A stretch of 64,000 nucleotides of DNA from Coffea arabica (taxonomy: Eukaryota > Streptophyta > Magnoliopsida > Gentianales > Rubiaceae): positions 43,052,287-43,116,286 of the forward strand of contig NC_092326.1 of the NCBI RefSeq assembly GCF_036785885.1. Reading direction: 5' to 3'. The notes below the pieces were generated by a model that was given only the letters and a program-made list of their open reading frames with translations, was not told the origin of the DNA and ran no database searches. Numbering within the stretch: position 1 is the stretch's first letter; every line of letters begins with the position of its first letter. Of the stretch, positions 12,036-24,600 are shown piece after piece. The position numbers and the translations under genes are program-made.

Positions 12036-13471
12036 ATGGATAAAGAAGGAGACGAGCAAAAAGCAAAAAAGAGAAAAGTGGTAGTTGCAAATTATATGGT
12101 AACAATAGCTACATTAGTAGTTTGGTGGCATGAGAAACATATAGTAAAGGAGCCTTACTTGGACTTTAAAGTAGCACGTGAAATATATCTAAGGCGTCTT
12201 TATTATGGAAACAATAGAGTTTGTGTAGAGCAACTTAGACTCAATAAACATTGTTTTACTGTTTTATGTACAAATTTAAGAGAGCATTGTGGGTTGAGGG
12301 ATACTAGAAATATTACTGTTGAAGAAGCAGTTGCAATGTTTCTCTATGTTCTTGCTCATAACTTTAAGAATCGCACTGTCAATTTTAATTTCATAAGATC
12401 AGGTGAGACAGTTAGTCGATACTTTAATATAGTTCTATGTGCTATCATAAAATTGGGGAGACACTATCTTATCCAGCCTGAAACGGAAATGGAAGGTTAC
12501 GAGCATGAAAAGTGGGAATGGTTTCAGGTAATCAATATTTTTTGATATTTGTTAATGAAGATAATATCTACAAGATTCATCAACTTATGATATTTTGTTT
12601 ATAATACAGGATTGTCTTGGAGCGTTAGACGGTACTTATGTTAAAGTACATGTTCTTCTTAGAGATCAAGGAAGATATAGGAATAGGAAGAATGAGATAG
12701 CAACAAATGTTTTAGGTGTATGCTCCCGTGACATGAGATTTACATATGTATTGCCTGGATGGGAAGGTTCTGCAGCAGATAGTAGAGTTCTACGGGATGC
12801 GTTAGTTAGATCAGATCCATTAATTGTTCCCAAGGGTATGTGACAATTAGATATCAAGTGTTTTTTTTTTCTTTTAACTATAAATGAGTAATAATTTGTT
12901 GTCTAACATTACAGGCAAGTACTTTCTTGTTGATGCGGGTTATGCAAATAGCTCCGGTTTCTTAGCTCCATATAGGGGAGTTAGATATCATCTTAGCGAG
13001 TGGTCTGCTAGTGGGAGCAAGCCTCAAAATTTTAAAGAATTATTCAACCTTCGACATTCAATTGCTCGAAATGTGATTGAAAGGACATTTGGTTTGTTCA
13101 AGAAGCGGTGGGCCATTTTGAGAGATGCATCTTTTTTTGATGTTAAGACTCATGTCATGATAATTAATGCATGTGCCATCCTTCATAATCTTATTCGAGT
13201 AGAACAACCAAATGACCCTTACTTGGATGAAGTTGATGCTGAGATGCGAAGAGTACAACATGAGGTTGATGATGAAGATGAAATGGAAGATGAAGATGAA
13301 GAAAATGGAATGGAAGATGATGGTCCAAATAATGATGGTGGTGTAAATGCTGTTAACGAGAATCGAATTCGAACAGTACAACCAACTAGCGAGTGGACAC
13401 AATTTAGGAATGCTTTAGCACGAGCAATGTTTATTGACTATCAAATTAGACAAGGCCATCATGGAAGTTGA
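12036..13471 (+). CDS. PIF/Harbinger transposase (DDE_Tnp_4, HARBI1-like nuclease)
   Basis: Three exons: 12036-12527, 12610-12835 and 12915-13471, with two short GT-AG introns, joining in phase to 424 aa. The catalytic triad is visible: Asp171 in [10 protein letters not shown], Asp221 in [12 protein letters not shown] and Glu295 in [36 protein letters not shown] and [12 protein letters not shown] are further hallmarks of plant PIF transposases. The N-terminal part ([17 protein letters not shown]..) is the usual helical region and contains a basic KKRK patch near residue 10. The C-terminal tail is strongly acidic (about residues 335-370). There is no internal stop or frameshift. The start is the first ATG after a likely splice acceptor at 12020, so an upstream non-coding exon or a slightly different N-terminus is possible. 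The protein should cut and join the 9679-14152 element in the nucleus. Confidence 0.92.
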
Positions 13472-14140
13472 AATGCTTTTCTTTCTCTTTTTTTTTTTTT
13501 GGCTAAAAACACTTTGTTTGCGTATTCATGTATTGAAATTTCTTGTAAGGTACAAAACTCAAATATTTATAATAGGTACAAGTTATGACTTTCCTCCCAA
13601 TTCATATCATAGAGTAGGTTTTTGATTTTCTAAAATTTAAAGTTCTTAACTTTAAAAAAGTATCAAGGTTTTAACTCGATAACTATTAACTACTTCTTAA
13701 GTTAGAATATACATTTATTTTTTATTTAATATAATTTAATTTTTTTTTAAAAAAGAATTTTTTAATTTTTGCAAAAAAGGAACTAATTTTTTTTCTTTTA
13801 AAGCTTTAGTAACAATTAGTTAAAATGCAAGAAAAAATAAATTATTAAAGGTACTAATTGGTTTTTTCCTTAAAGCTTTAGTAACAATTAGCTAAATGTT
13901 CAAAAATTATTATATAGTAAAAAAAAAGAAGTTTTTTATGTAAGGAAATATTAGTTGAAAACAATTCTAATTCCTAATGAATTCTTTTCTCATACAAACA
14001 AAGAATTTGGAATTTCAAATAAATTCCGTATCAATTCTATGTATTTCCCAAACGAAAGAATTGAAATGACTTGGAATTCCAATTCATAGAATTCCAATTC
14101 TATAGAATTTCAATTCTAATTCAATTCTAATTCTGTAGAA

Positions 14141-14152
14141 CCAAACGTACCC
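14141..14152. repeat. Right terminal inverted repeat of the Harbinger element
   Basis: CCAAACGTACCC directly before TAA; one mismatch against the inverted left end (G to A at position 5 of the repeat). Confidence 0.9.
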
Positions 14153-14155
14153 TAA

Positions 14156-14837
14156 GGAAAGAAGAGGATGACATGGAGTGGTAATTTGGAGAGAACTAAA
14201 TCACCGTCGGACCAGACACACGTGTTTTACTAGGCTCTGAATTTTTTTACACATTCACTTAATAATATGATAATCGATGAAAGGTAATATTCGGATCTTG
14301 ACCCTCCAACCTATCAAGAAAGCTATATTAATGCTTTGGCGGTGGCAATTCACGTGTTTTCCACTCCCCTGAATAGACCCTCTCTGCGCGAGTGTGTGTG
14401 AAAATGTCGTCAAAAGTACACAAAAGGGGACCCCAAAACCAAACTGCCGGCTCCCTCCCACCCAACTGGTCTGCTGACGCTGCCTCCTGACTCCTGCTCC
14501 TATATGAAGTAGCAGCGGTATTACCACTCTACTGCTAAACTCACTCCAATTTCCAATTTCCAATTTCCACACACTGCTAGCAGCAGCATTTTTGTAGAAG
14601 TAGTAGTACTCGGCCCGACCGGAGGAGAGAAGAAAAAGAGAGGGAGACTCGGACGGAGAGAGGCTCCTTGCACTCTCTCGCATATCTTGCTTCTACAAGC
14701 ACCATTCTGATATCCTCCTTCACACTTCTTTCTGCTGATTCTCTCTCTCTGTTTTTTTTCGTTCTTTCCCTCTCAACTAGAGTATTTATTTCCTTCCCTT
14801 CCAGACTCTCAAAAAAATAAGCAGCCAAACCAAACAA
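14156..14837 (+). promoter_or_regulatory. FPS promoter and 5' leader with two G-boxes
   Basis: Between the transposon's right target duplication and the FPS start codon. Two perfect CACGTG palindromes, each continuing as CACGTGTTTT, stand at 14219-14224 and 14351-14356, about 620 and 490 bp before the ATG. G-boxes are binding sites for bHLH and bZIP factors; a role in FPS regulation is inference. A pyrimidine-rich stretch (14730-14800) just before the ATG fits a plant 5' leader. No TATA box could be assigned with confidence. Confidence 0.5.
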
Positions 14838-17800
14838 ATGGCTAATCTCAACGGGACAACCTCGGATCTGAGGACGACTTTCTTGGGCGTCTACTCTGTT
14901 CTCAAATCTGAGCTCTTGAACGACCCTGCTTTCGAGTGGACTGATGATTCTCGCCGGTGGGTCGATCGGGTTCGTCCTCTTTCTTACCCCACGCCTCATA
15001 AAATGTGTCAGCTTCTCCCTCTTCTTCTTTTTCCTACGTCTTATTCCAGGATCATTCGACAATGTTGACCGTCATTTGCTAAACCGATTTGCGATGTTAC
15101 CAATAATGCCTTCTCAACATCAAATTTTGCGTCCTTTCACTTTTCATGTTCTCTTGCTGACCTGTGATTGGAGTTTCTCTAAAAACCCGTCATTTTCTTT
15201 AAGCAATGCATTTCCAATGATCAGAACAAAGCAAAAGTCCGTCTCTTTCTCGGTGATCATAATGCCACTCGCTGGATTTTCTTTTCTCTGCTCTATTTGG
15301 TCCAGAAATTTCACTGACAAAGAAGAAGATATCAAACTCAGACAACGGACACCTTTTATTTATTTATTTATTTTATATTTTCGATTGCCATCGATCGCGG
15401 AGGCAAATCAAGTTTCATAGCGTTAAGGAACGGCATAGGTCTTTGTTTGATGATGTTGTTGTTTTCTCCATCAACATATATTTCCTTGTTGTTTGAGATG
15501 CCTTGCTCATTCTTTTAAGGAACAAATGGCAGTCTTCGTTTTCGGATGCTGATTTCCAACTTCTCCTTTTAGAAACTTGTGTTGTTTCACAAAGTTGTAA
15601 CATTAATGATTTCTGAGATCATTGATTTGTAATTCTATGAATTCCCTAAAAAATTCTAGTGCTTTTGCCCCACCAGCGTTAAGATTCCACTTAGCATGAT
15701 ACCCTGCTGATTTTTTTTTGCTGTCACTGAGCTTTATGCTATTCCCCTTTCACTATGCTTAGCTTTTTTCTTGCTTTACCGTGATTCCGTTACAAATTGA
15801 CTTCTTTTTTGAAGCTTAATTTTGATCCATCTTGGGGGTTGTCGAGAATTTTCCATGGATTGGCCATCCGTTCCTCATTTTCTTTTCCGTTCCAGTTACA
15901 CGTCAAATTGCAGCAAGAACCAATCTTTTTTATGTTTTGCTTTGCCACAAAATAAATGATGAAAATTTGCTCTCTCTCTCTCTCTCTCTCTCTCATGTGC
16001 TTGCACTTACATTTGCGTCTGAGCATATCCATCTTCAGAAAATGCACTTCTTTGAGTACTTGCTTTAATTTCTTATATTTTTAATTATGATGCAGATGCT
16101 GGACTACAATGTTCCTGGAGGTAACTGTTGATCTGATCACTTGGGAGTTATTACTTATCTCTAGATGGCAAAGCAAAGAAAATGACAAAGAGGGCCAGTG
16201 GTGGGGGGAGGGGAAGGGAGTTGGCAGGAAGGCTCTGTTTGCCTTTTTCTTGTGTGGTGATTTGCAGAAAACCATTTTTCCCTGAAATGCTCCAAAATGT
16301 ATTCCGTTTTGCAGGAAAGCTGAACCGAGGTCTGTCCGTCGTTGATAGCTACAAGCTGCTAAAAGAAGGAAAGGAACTAACTGAGGATGAGGTGTTTCTT
16401 GCTAGTGCTCTAGGGTGGTGTATTGAATGGGTAGGTCAATGGTAACCTACTTTTCTTCTTACTTTGATAAATAGAATTCATTTAGTTGCTGCACAGTGCA
16501 GAGCTCTGATACTCTTGAGTTTGCAAAATTTACAGCTGCAGGCATACTTTCTTGTTCTCGATGACATTGAGGATAATTCCCACACTCGGCGTGGTCAACT
16601 TTGTTGGTTCAGAGTGCCAAAGGTTTACTTCAAGGATGAAAAAGATTTACATAATTCTTCATTAACTCCAATAAAGTTCTTTCGTGAAACTCTTTTTCTT
16701 TTAACTGCAATTGTTAGGTTGGTATGATTGCTGCAAATGACGGTGTCTTACTCCGTAATCACATCCCTAGAATTCTTAAGAAACACTTCAGAGAAAAGGC
16801 TTACTATGTAGACCTTCTGGATTTGTTCAATGAGGTAAACCAAGTAAAACATGGACCCTGCTCCATTCAGTTAAACTGCTATTGCATTCTAATGTCCATC
16901 GTAGTTTTGAATTGCAGGTGGAGTTCCAAACTGCTTCAGGGCAGATGATAGATTTGATTACTACCCTTGAAGGAGAAAAGGATCTATCTAAATACTCCTT
17001 GTCACTGTGAGTAGATGAATCTGCCTAACTCTTTCATGTTCAAATCCCATACACTGGTTGCACTTGTTACCTGCAGTTAACTTTCCGCAAAAAGGAACTG
17101 ATTAACCTACCGCCAATTCTTTCTATTTCTGGTTTTTGGGGAACCATCAATGTACTAGAACGACATGTAATATTCTGTATTCCATTTGAAAGTATGGGGT
17201 TTTCCACAGAGGAAAACTTCTTTCATCCAGCAATCAGAATTAGAGCTTTTTAACAGGAGTTTTCCTCTTTGAATTTATTATCCTGGTATACATCAGAAAC
17301 GGTTATACTTTTTTTTTTTTTTTTTTTTTTATATATATTACATCTGGGCTCTTTTTCATATCCTCACTCTAGGCAGATGGTATTGTATATTGTGTTGCAT
17401 TAGGTCTCATCATGTTGTAAATGCTTTTTGTTGACAAACCTGAATTTCAACTATGTTAGGCAGTGGTATTAGGTAGTTTAATTTGTCCACTACTGTATCA
17501 TACATGCACACATCTCTATTAAGTATACAATCCTTATCGTGGGAATGGTGATTTTCCACATTTGGCTGACTTTTGAGCCTGCTTTGAATTATTTTGGATG
17601 ATGTGAGATGTAACATATTGTCCTCTGAACTAATATTTGTTTTTCATGCAGCCACCGGCGAATTGTTCAGTACAAGACTGCTTATTATTCTTTCTACCTT
17701 CCTGTAAGCTAATGTCTACGTTTTCAATGATTTTGCCCGATGAAATAGAGTGATTGAGATTCAAAAGTTTGTCAAGGTGGATAACAATCGTTTTGTTATT

Positions 17801-19085
17801 ATTTACCAAATAGGTTGCATGTGCATTGCTTATGGCTGGTGAGAATTTGAACAACCATATAGATGTAAAGAACATTCTGATTGACATGGGAATATACTTT
17901 CAAGTTCAGGTAAATACTTGTTTGTCTGACGCAATCCTCTACTACTCTCAAGAATTTTATAATTGATGCAGTTCTAGTGAAACATGTGTGGACAAAGTTC
18001 TTTTGAAGTTACCTTTTGGAAGGGATGGGAGGTAAAGAGGTGAAAATTTTGTATTATTTTTGTCTTTTTTGCTCTCTCTCAATGGCGGGGAAGGGAGCTT
18101 GAATTAGGGTATCTTGGTTACCATTGTCAGCATACCTTCCCATCTCTGAAGGATTTCGAAACAACACTTGTTAATTTTACGATGGTTTGTCAAGGTCAAA
18201 CCATGTCTGTAGGAGCACACTTTTGAATGTTTCAAAGTTATTCGTAGCAGAATACTACTGTTTTCTATTCAATCAGTTACACCTTACAGTCCAGAACATG
18301 CCAAATGGGAAGTTATATTGCGGACTGGATAAGCGTCAAAGGTTTCACTTCACATACAAAACATACATGCAAACACTTGGCCAGAAGATTTTTCTGACTG
18401 TGTTTTCACCCTGTCAGGATGACTATTTGGATTGCTTTGGTGAACCAGAAAAGGTTGGAAAGGTATAAACATTTCCACAAATGAATGCCATTATATTCAG
18501 AGTTTAATGCTCTTATACAACTTAGCAACTTACCAGCTGGGATACCTTACTTCGTCCTGTTGTCACAGATAGGAAGTGATATTGAAGATTTTAAATGTTC
18601 TTGGTTGGTCGTAAAGGCACTAGAAAGATGCAGTGAAGAACAGAAAAATATTTTATTTGTAAGGATGCATGCGTTATTTCTTGGCAATTTCTCTGCTTAA
18701 AATTTAGGATTCCCATTTAAAGCTGTGTCCACTGCCAGGCGCACTATGGAAAGGCAGATGCTGCTGATGTTGCAAAAGTCAAAGCCCTATACCACGAACT
18801 TGATCTCCAGGTTTGAGCTTGGATTCTTTGAATATGTTCTCAAGATTATTCTCTCATTTAGTTGTCAGTTACCATTAAATTGTTGTGGTTCTCATTCTCG
18901 GATTAGCTAAAATTATTATTAATGTGTTTTTGGAATTCAATTTGCAACTCTTTTAGGGCGTGTTTGCGGAATATGAAAGCAAAAGCTATGAGAAGCTGAC
19001 AAGCTGTATCGAAGCTCATCCCAGCAAAGCTGTGCAGTCAGTGCTGAAGTCATTTTTGGGAAAGATATACAAGAGGCAGAAGTAG
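14838..19085 (+). CDS. FPS1: Farnesyl diphosphate synthase
   Basis: Twelve exons, GT-AG throughout: 14838-14969, 16096-16120, 16315-16430, 16536-16622, 16718-16834, 16918-17006, 17652-17703, 17814-17909, 18418-18462, 18569-18658, 18739-18810, 18957-19085. They join to 349 aa. The enzyme condenses DMAPP and two IPP into FPP, precursor of sterols, sesquiterpenes and prenyl groups. First Asp-rich motif DDIED (100-104), preceded by Tyr95-Phe96, the bulky pair that limits the product to C15; second motif DDYLD (240-244); HTRRGQ and [18 protein letters not shown] are also present. The sequence ends KIYKRQK, as in plant FPPS. No transit peptide is present and the frame has no upstream start, so this is the cytosolic/peroxisomal short form. 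Most plant enzymes I recall have DDIMD in the first motif; here Met is Glu. The gene is divergent from PGLP2 and matches Arabidopsis FPS1 (At5g47770) in position. Confidence 0.96.
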
Positions 19086-21628
19086 GAAAGGGATATTCCC
19101 ACAAAGAGTAAAAAAAGCTCGACGCGCACACGCTTTACTTTATTCGATATGCAAAAGAGTCTTTTTGGCATTTGGTATCTAATTGCTGTTGTTTCTTGTT
19201 GATTAATAGTTTCATCAGCTTCCACATTATTATTATGATTATTATTCTTTTTTTTTTTTGCTTGTTGTTTTGGCTTTGACATCCTTGGCAAAGGGGATGA
19301 ACGGTATGTAGAACACAGACGAGATGTGAGGCAGCATTTATTGAGGCAACAATGAACGAACCTTAAAGTTATTCATCAATTTGTCTTCTCAAATGACTGA
19401 ATTTTCGTGAGCGTACTGTTTCCTTTCTGTGTTTTTTTTTAAAGAAAAAAATAAATAAATATGCAAGAAGGTTTTGAAGAAAACTGCAAGGCCAAGTTTT
19501 AGAATGGTGCTCCTTCCATATCCATATGCCTGATGATGATCAAAAGGAACTTCTTCGTCTTTCCGGTTTGCATATCCTACGTATTTCTTTCAAAGTCAAA
19601 GTCATTTGCATCAATAATAATTATTGTATCCTGAGAAGACTGCAAGTCTTGCGCCTCAATTTTCCAACCTGAGCTGAGGGGAGCTTTTGTGGAAAGAGGA
19701 GTAGGATTCAAGAATCCTTTGCAATTGCAAGCGCTACTACCGCATATCATCATCAGATACTTTTGAAACCGCAAGTAGGATATATTCTTTTTTTTTACGA
19801 AAAATTGAACCTTGGCTTCAAGTTCAACACGACGGTTGTTTATTTACGGTAGTCGGAGGAACGGATTCCATGAAAGCAGCAGTAGTGCTATTAAGTATTA
19901 ATTATTAAATGAGAAATGAGAGAGAGAGAGAGAGAAATTATTAGATGAGACATTTGCTGGAGTGGTGGCAACAAAGTCCACATTGGCACCTAATGTCCGA
20001 GAAGGTTTAGTTTTACGCCCCCCATTGACCCCAGCCCTTCCATAGACCATTCAATTTTTCCAGCCTCCCCGTGTTGACTTGTCTAAGCTCTTTTCCTCTT
20101 CCCCTTTTGGGCTGCTGTGTTTCGTTATGTTTTAAGTATCTTCGACCACACACATGACACAAGGACTGTTCAACATTCACACACGCCCCCCCCCCCCCCC
20201 CCTTCAAAAAAAAAAAAAAAAAAAAAAAGTCCTCTATTGAACGCGTCAAAACAACGCATTAAACGTATCGTCTAGAATAATAAGCCTTTTTGGTCAAAAG
20301 CACAAATCCATCCTTACTTAATACTACTGATTTAATTTAAGCAGTGATGATGATATTATTATTATTAAGTTAGACCTTAATATTATTATTATATTGTACT
20401 ACTAGATAAGACCGTATAACTGCAACGGAAATTTACATTTTGTTTTTTAATTTTTTTCCTTTGGGCGACACATACCCGAGACAAGAATTGGGAATTTTTC
20501 ATTCATGTTGTCTAAACTGAAGACAACATATAATAATTCAAGAATGGTTTAGTTTTAAGTGGGGCATGGATGGTAAGATTTGGTGTATGGAGGATCATTC
20601 ATTCATGGATGGATAGTTTATTACTTAGTGTATTTAATTGCAGAAAGTCCGAAGATGTCCGTGAGGGCGCGTTGTTGTTAATTAATTTGGTAAATTCCAA
20701 ATTCGCAATCCAACCCCCAAAGTCCCAACAACAAAGAAAAGGCCACAATTAGAAAAGTCCACATGACGACTTCTTCTTCTTCTTGTGAATTAGGAGGATT
20801 AGGAGTAACAACAACATTTCAATTCATTCATTCATCACTAGCATTTTCATCTCGCTACTCTAGACATTCTTCTTCTCGCCCGCTTTCTCCTCAAAAATAA
20901 CCCATTATATTCATTCTTCAAACCTTACCCAATAAAGAATTTGATTTCTCTTCCCCCTCTCGAGGAAATAAAGAATTTGATTCAAAGTTCAAACAATACA
21001 TACGTTAATCCCTTTTTCTGCAACCTTTTCTTGTTTTCTGACGTCCCAAATTTTTGATCCCCTTTTTGGTTACCCATCTTCTGGCGTTCCGTTTATTTGT
21101 TCTGTTTTTTTTGGTTTCCCTTTTTGGTTTCCTGAGGTGTACTAGTCCCTCCACTTTCCTGTCCTCTTTCATTCTCATTCAGTTGAACACCATTCATATG
21201 TGTTATGTAATTTTTCTTCAAAACACTCCAGCTAACGAAAATATGTCAGCTTCCTCTCCTTTTGCCAGCCCTGTTTCTTGGTTTTGTCCGAAATCATAAG
21301 TAAGCATATACTACCAGCATATGTCAGTTGCTACTATCGAAAATTTCTTTCTTTTTCCATGTAAAATATGTGAGACTCCACTTTTTGGTTGTTGATCAGA
21401 GCCCATTTCTGCTGGCTGTACTTCTCTATCTCACGCATGCTACTACACAATACTACATAAGAAGAAGAAGGGGAAAAAAAAAAAAAAAGTTCTGATCTTT
21501 TGATATTGTAAGAATTTGTTCAACGGCGAATACAATTAGAATTGGTCGGTTGAGTTAGTATTGGTTGAGCTCAGCTAGTCAGCTACAAGGATTGGCGGCA
21601 TTGAGAATTTCGATTCTCGTCGGCAAGT
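19086..21628. other. Intergenic: FPS 3' flank and C2-GRAM upstream region
   Basis: No gene seen. It contains a (GA)n tract at 19919-19936, a C17 run (20186-20202) followed three bases later by an A23 run (20206-20228), ATT trinucleotide repeats at 20352-20390, and a TTC/CTT patch near 20770. The stretch from about 20,800 to 21,628 is pyrimidine-rich and probably includes the promoter and 5' UTR of the C2-GRAM gene. Confidence 0.55.
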
Positions 21629-24600
21629 ATGAAGCTCTTGGTGCGCGTAATCGAAGCCAGGGATATACCACCAATGGACCCAAATGGGTTCAGTGATCCG
21701 TACGTGAAATTGCAGTTGGGAAAGCAGAGGTTCAAGACCAAGGTGGTTAAGAAGTGTTTAAATCCATCCTGGTGTGAGGAATTTGCCTTCCGGGTCGATG
21801 ACTTGAAGGAAGAACTTCTCATATCTGTGTTGGACGAAGATAAGTACTTCAACGATGACTTTGTTGGGCAGATCAAAGTCCCTATTTCTGGAGTTTTCGA
21901 TGCTCCAGACAAGTCCCTTGGCACTGCGTGGTACACCTTGCAGCCCAAGAACAAGAAAGCCAAGAACAAGGACTGCGGTAACTAATCTCTTTTTCTTTCT
22001 GGGCTCCTACTATTTCTGACTTTCTTATGATCCTATGTTTTGCTTTAGTGCTCAATTTGGCATTTTTGGTCTTCAATAGCAAAGATGAGGTAGTTGTCAA
22101 ATGTTAAAAGCTAAAAAGTTTCCATTTTGGCAAGTTTGGTGTGATTGCCAATTGCAACCGGGACTTCGATAGCACTAACACTGTTGTTGTGTTCGACTAG
22201 GTGAAATTCTTCTGACAATATGTTTATCGCAAAGCAATTCGTTTGTGGATTCGCAATCTGTTGGTGATAATGGCCCACTGTCAAGGAAGTACGCTGACAT
22301 GACAATGGGTTCTCCCTCAAGGCCTGCTAATGGTCCCCCGAGATCACCTTCGCCAGTGAGATTAGAAGAAGCTGCCCCTGCCCCTTCTAAGGAAGAAAGG
22401 TCACATGCCCAAACTTTTGCTGGTCGAATTGCTCAAATGTTTAACAAAAATGGGGATACAGCACCTGCCGCCACCAATAAAGTTCCTGACGTCTTGGAGC
22501 CATTTGAAAGTGCAAATTCGGCGGATGATGAAGACAAGTCTGATGACCAGCCCTCCTCAAGCAGCTTTGAAGAACTTATGAGAAGCTTGGAGGCGAAAGA
22601 GCAAGGGGGCGACATTCCAAGCAACCTACCTGGGGGAGTAGTTCTAGACCAAATGTATGCAATTGCACCTCATGAGCTGAACTCTTTACTCTTTTCACAA
22701 GATTCAAACTTTTTCAAATCTGCGACGGATATGCAGGGATCCACAGAGTTGCGGGTAGGGCCTTGGAAGTTTGAAAATGGTGGTGAAAACCTTACAAGGA
22801 CGGTTTCCTATATTAAAGCTGCAACTAAGTTAATCAAGGCTTTGAGAGCCACTGAAGATCAAACTTATCTGAAAGCTGATGGCAATACTTTTGCAGTTTT
22901 CTCGAGTGTGAGCACTCCAGATGCTCCATATGGTAGTTGTTTTAGGGCAGAAGTGCTTTATTGCATCACTTCAGGGCCTGAGCTCCCATCAGGGGAACAA
23001 TCTTCTCGGTTAGTTGTGTCATGGCGAATGAATTTCTTGCAGAGCACTATGATGAAAGGTATGATTGAAAGTGGGGCAAGACAAGGTATAAAAGATAGCT
23101 TTGTGGTATATGGGAATTTGTTATCTCAAACTGTGAAGCCGGTTGATATGAAAGACGTCAGTACTGAGAAGGAACAGGTTTTGGCATCTCTAAAGGTGGA
23201 GCAACAGTCAGATTGGAAACTGGCAGTCGAGTATTTTGCCAATTTCACAGTAATATCTACTATTTTTGTAGGGTTATATGTCTTTGTGCACATTTCTCTG
23301 GCCATGCCAGGAACAATTCAGGGGCTTGAGTTTGTTGGATTAGACTTACCAGATTCTATTGGTGAATTGGTTGTCTGTGGAATATTAGTTCTTCAAGGAA
23401 AACGGGTGCTGGAATTAATGTCGCGCTTCATGCAGGCCAGGGTGCGAAAAGGTAATTCAGTGCGCCAGAATTGCTATTAAATTCAACAAGCATGAAGTAT
23501 TTGGTAAAGGAATTTTTGAGGTCTCCATCTGTCAACTTCTAGTTGGCAGCTGGTTTGCCTTTAGCATCAAATGGCTTTGCACGTACTGAAGAATTATTGG
23601 CTTTATAGCTTCTTTATATGTTCCATTGTTTCTTTTGTCTTGCTGGAATTCCTCAGTTGAGTACTACCTCTTGTAGCTTTTTCTGCTGCATTGCAACGTC
23701 CTGGTCATATTATTCTTTTTGCATTAATGTTCTTTAAAGCCAAGATTTTCTTTCTCAAATTTTAACTGCAGGCAGTGATCATGGAATTAAAGCACAAGGA
23801 GATGGTTGGTTATTAACTGTTGCCTTGATTGAGGGAAACAATTTAGCAGCTGTTGATTCAAGTGGTTATTCAGATCCATATGTGGTCTTTACATGCAATG
23901 GGAAAACGAGAACGAGCTCAATCAAATTCCAGAAGTCTGATCCTCTGTGGAATGGTATAGTTGTTTGTTTCTCTGTAGCTTTTATGTCTGTCTAAATCGT
24001 CATATCTGCAGTAGGTATGTTGATGGCAGTATATTCACTCGATTAAACTTGGTTGTTGCACCTCTGGTTGCTTGCAGAAATATTTGAATTTGATGCAATG
24101 GATGAACCTCCATCAGTGCTGGAAGTGGAAATTTTTGATTTTGATGGACCTTTTGATGAAGCAACCTCTCTTGGGCACACAGAAATCAATTTTCTGAAAT
24201 CTAATATATCGGATTTGTCTGACGTTTGGGTTCCTCTCCAAGGGAAGTTGGCTCAGGCATGCCAGTCTAAGTTGCATTTAAGAATTTTCTTGAACAATAC
24301 AAGAGGTACCAATGTTGTCAAAGATTTTTTATCTAAGATGGAAAAGGAAGTGGGAAAGAAGGTAACTTTTTGTTTGGTCTTCCATTATTTACTATTAATT
24401 TACTTAATGGATCAGATTTTATGGTCTTTTTGATTCCATTCTGATGCTGTAAACCAAATCTTCTCTAGATAAGATTGCGGTCACCTCAAACAAATTCAGC
24501 GTTCCAAAAGCTTTTTGGCCTCCCACCGGAAGAATTCCTCATCAATGACTTCACTTGTCATTTGAAACGCAAGATGCCCCTCCAGGTAGTTCTTCAGTCT

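Larger units (their letters stand above)
9679..14152 (+). mobile_element. PIF/Harbinger DNA transposon, complete with TIRs and TSD
   Basis: The element is 4,474 bp. The left end reads GGGTGCGTTTGG (9679-9690); the right end is CCAAACGTACCC (14141-14152), whose reverse complement matches 11 of 12 positions. It is flanked on both sides by the trinucleotide TAA (9676-9678 and 14153-14155), the TWA target duplication typical of PIF/Harbinger. It encodes a DDE_Tnp_4 (HARBI1-like) transposase at 12036-13471 on the same strand. The first and last ~180 bp are packed with AATTCTAATTCC-like motifs in both orientations. The ~2.3 kb between the left end and the transposase has no credible ORF. The transposase is uninterrupted, so the insertion is probably not ancient. 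It lies between the divergent PGLP2 and FPS genes. Confidence 0.93.
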
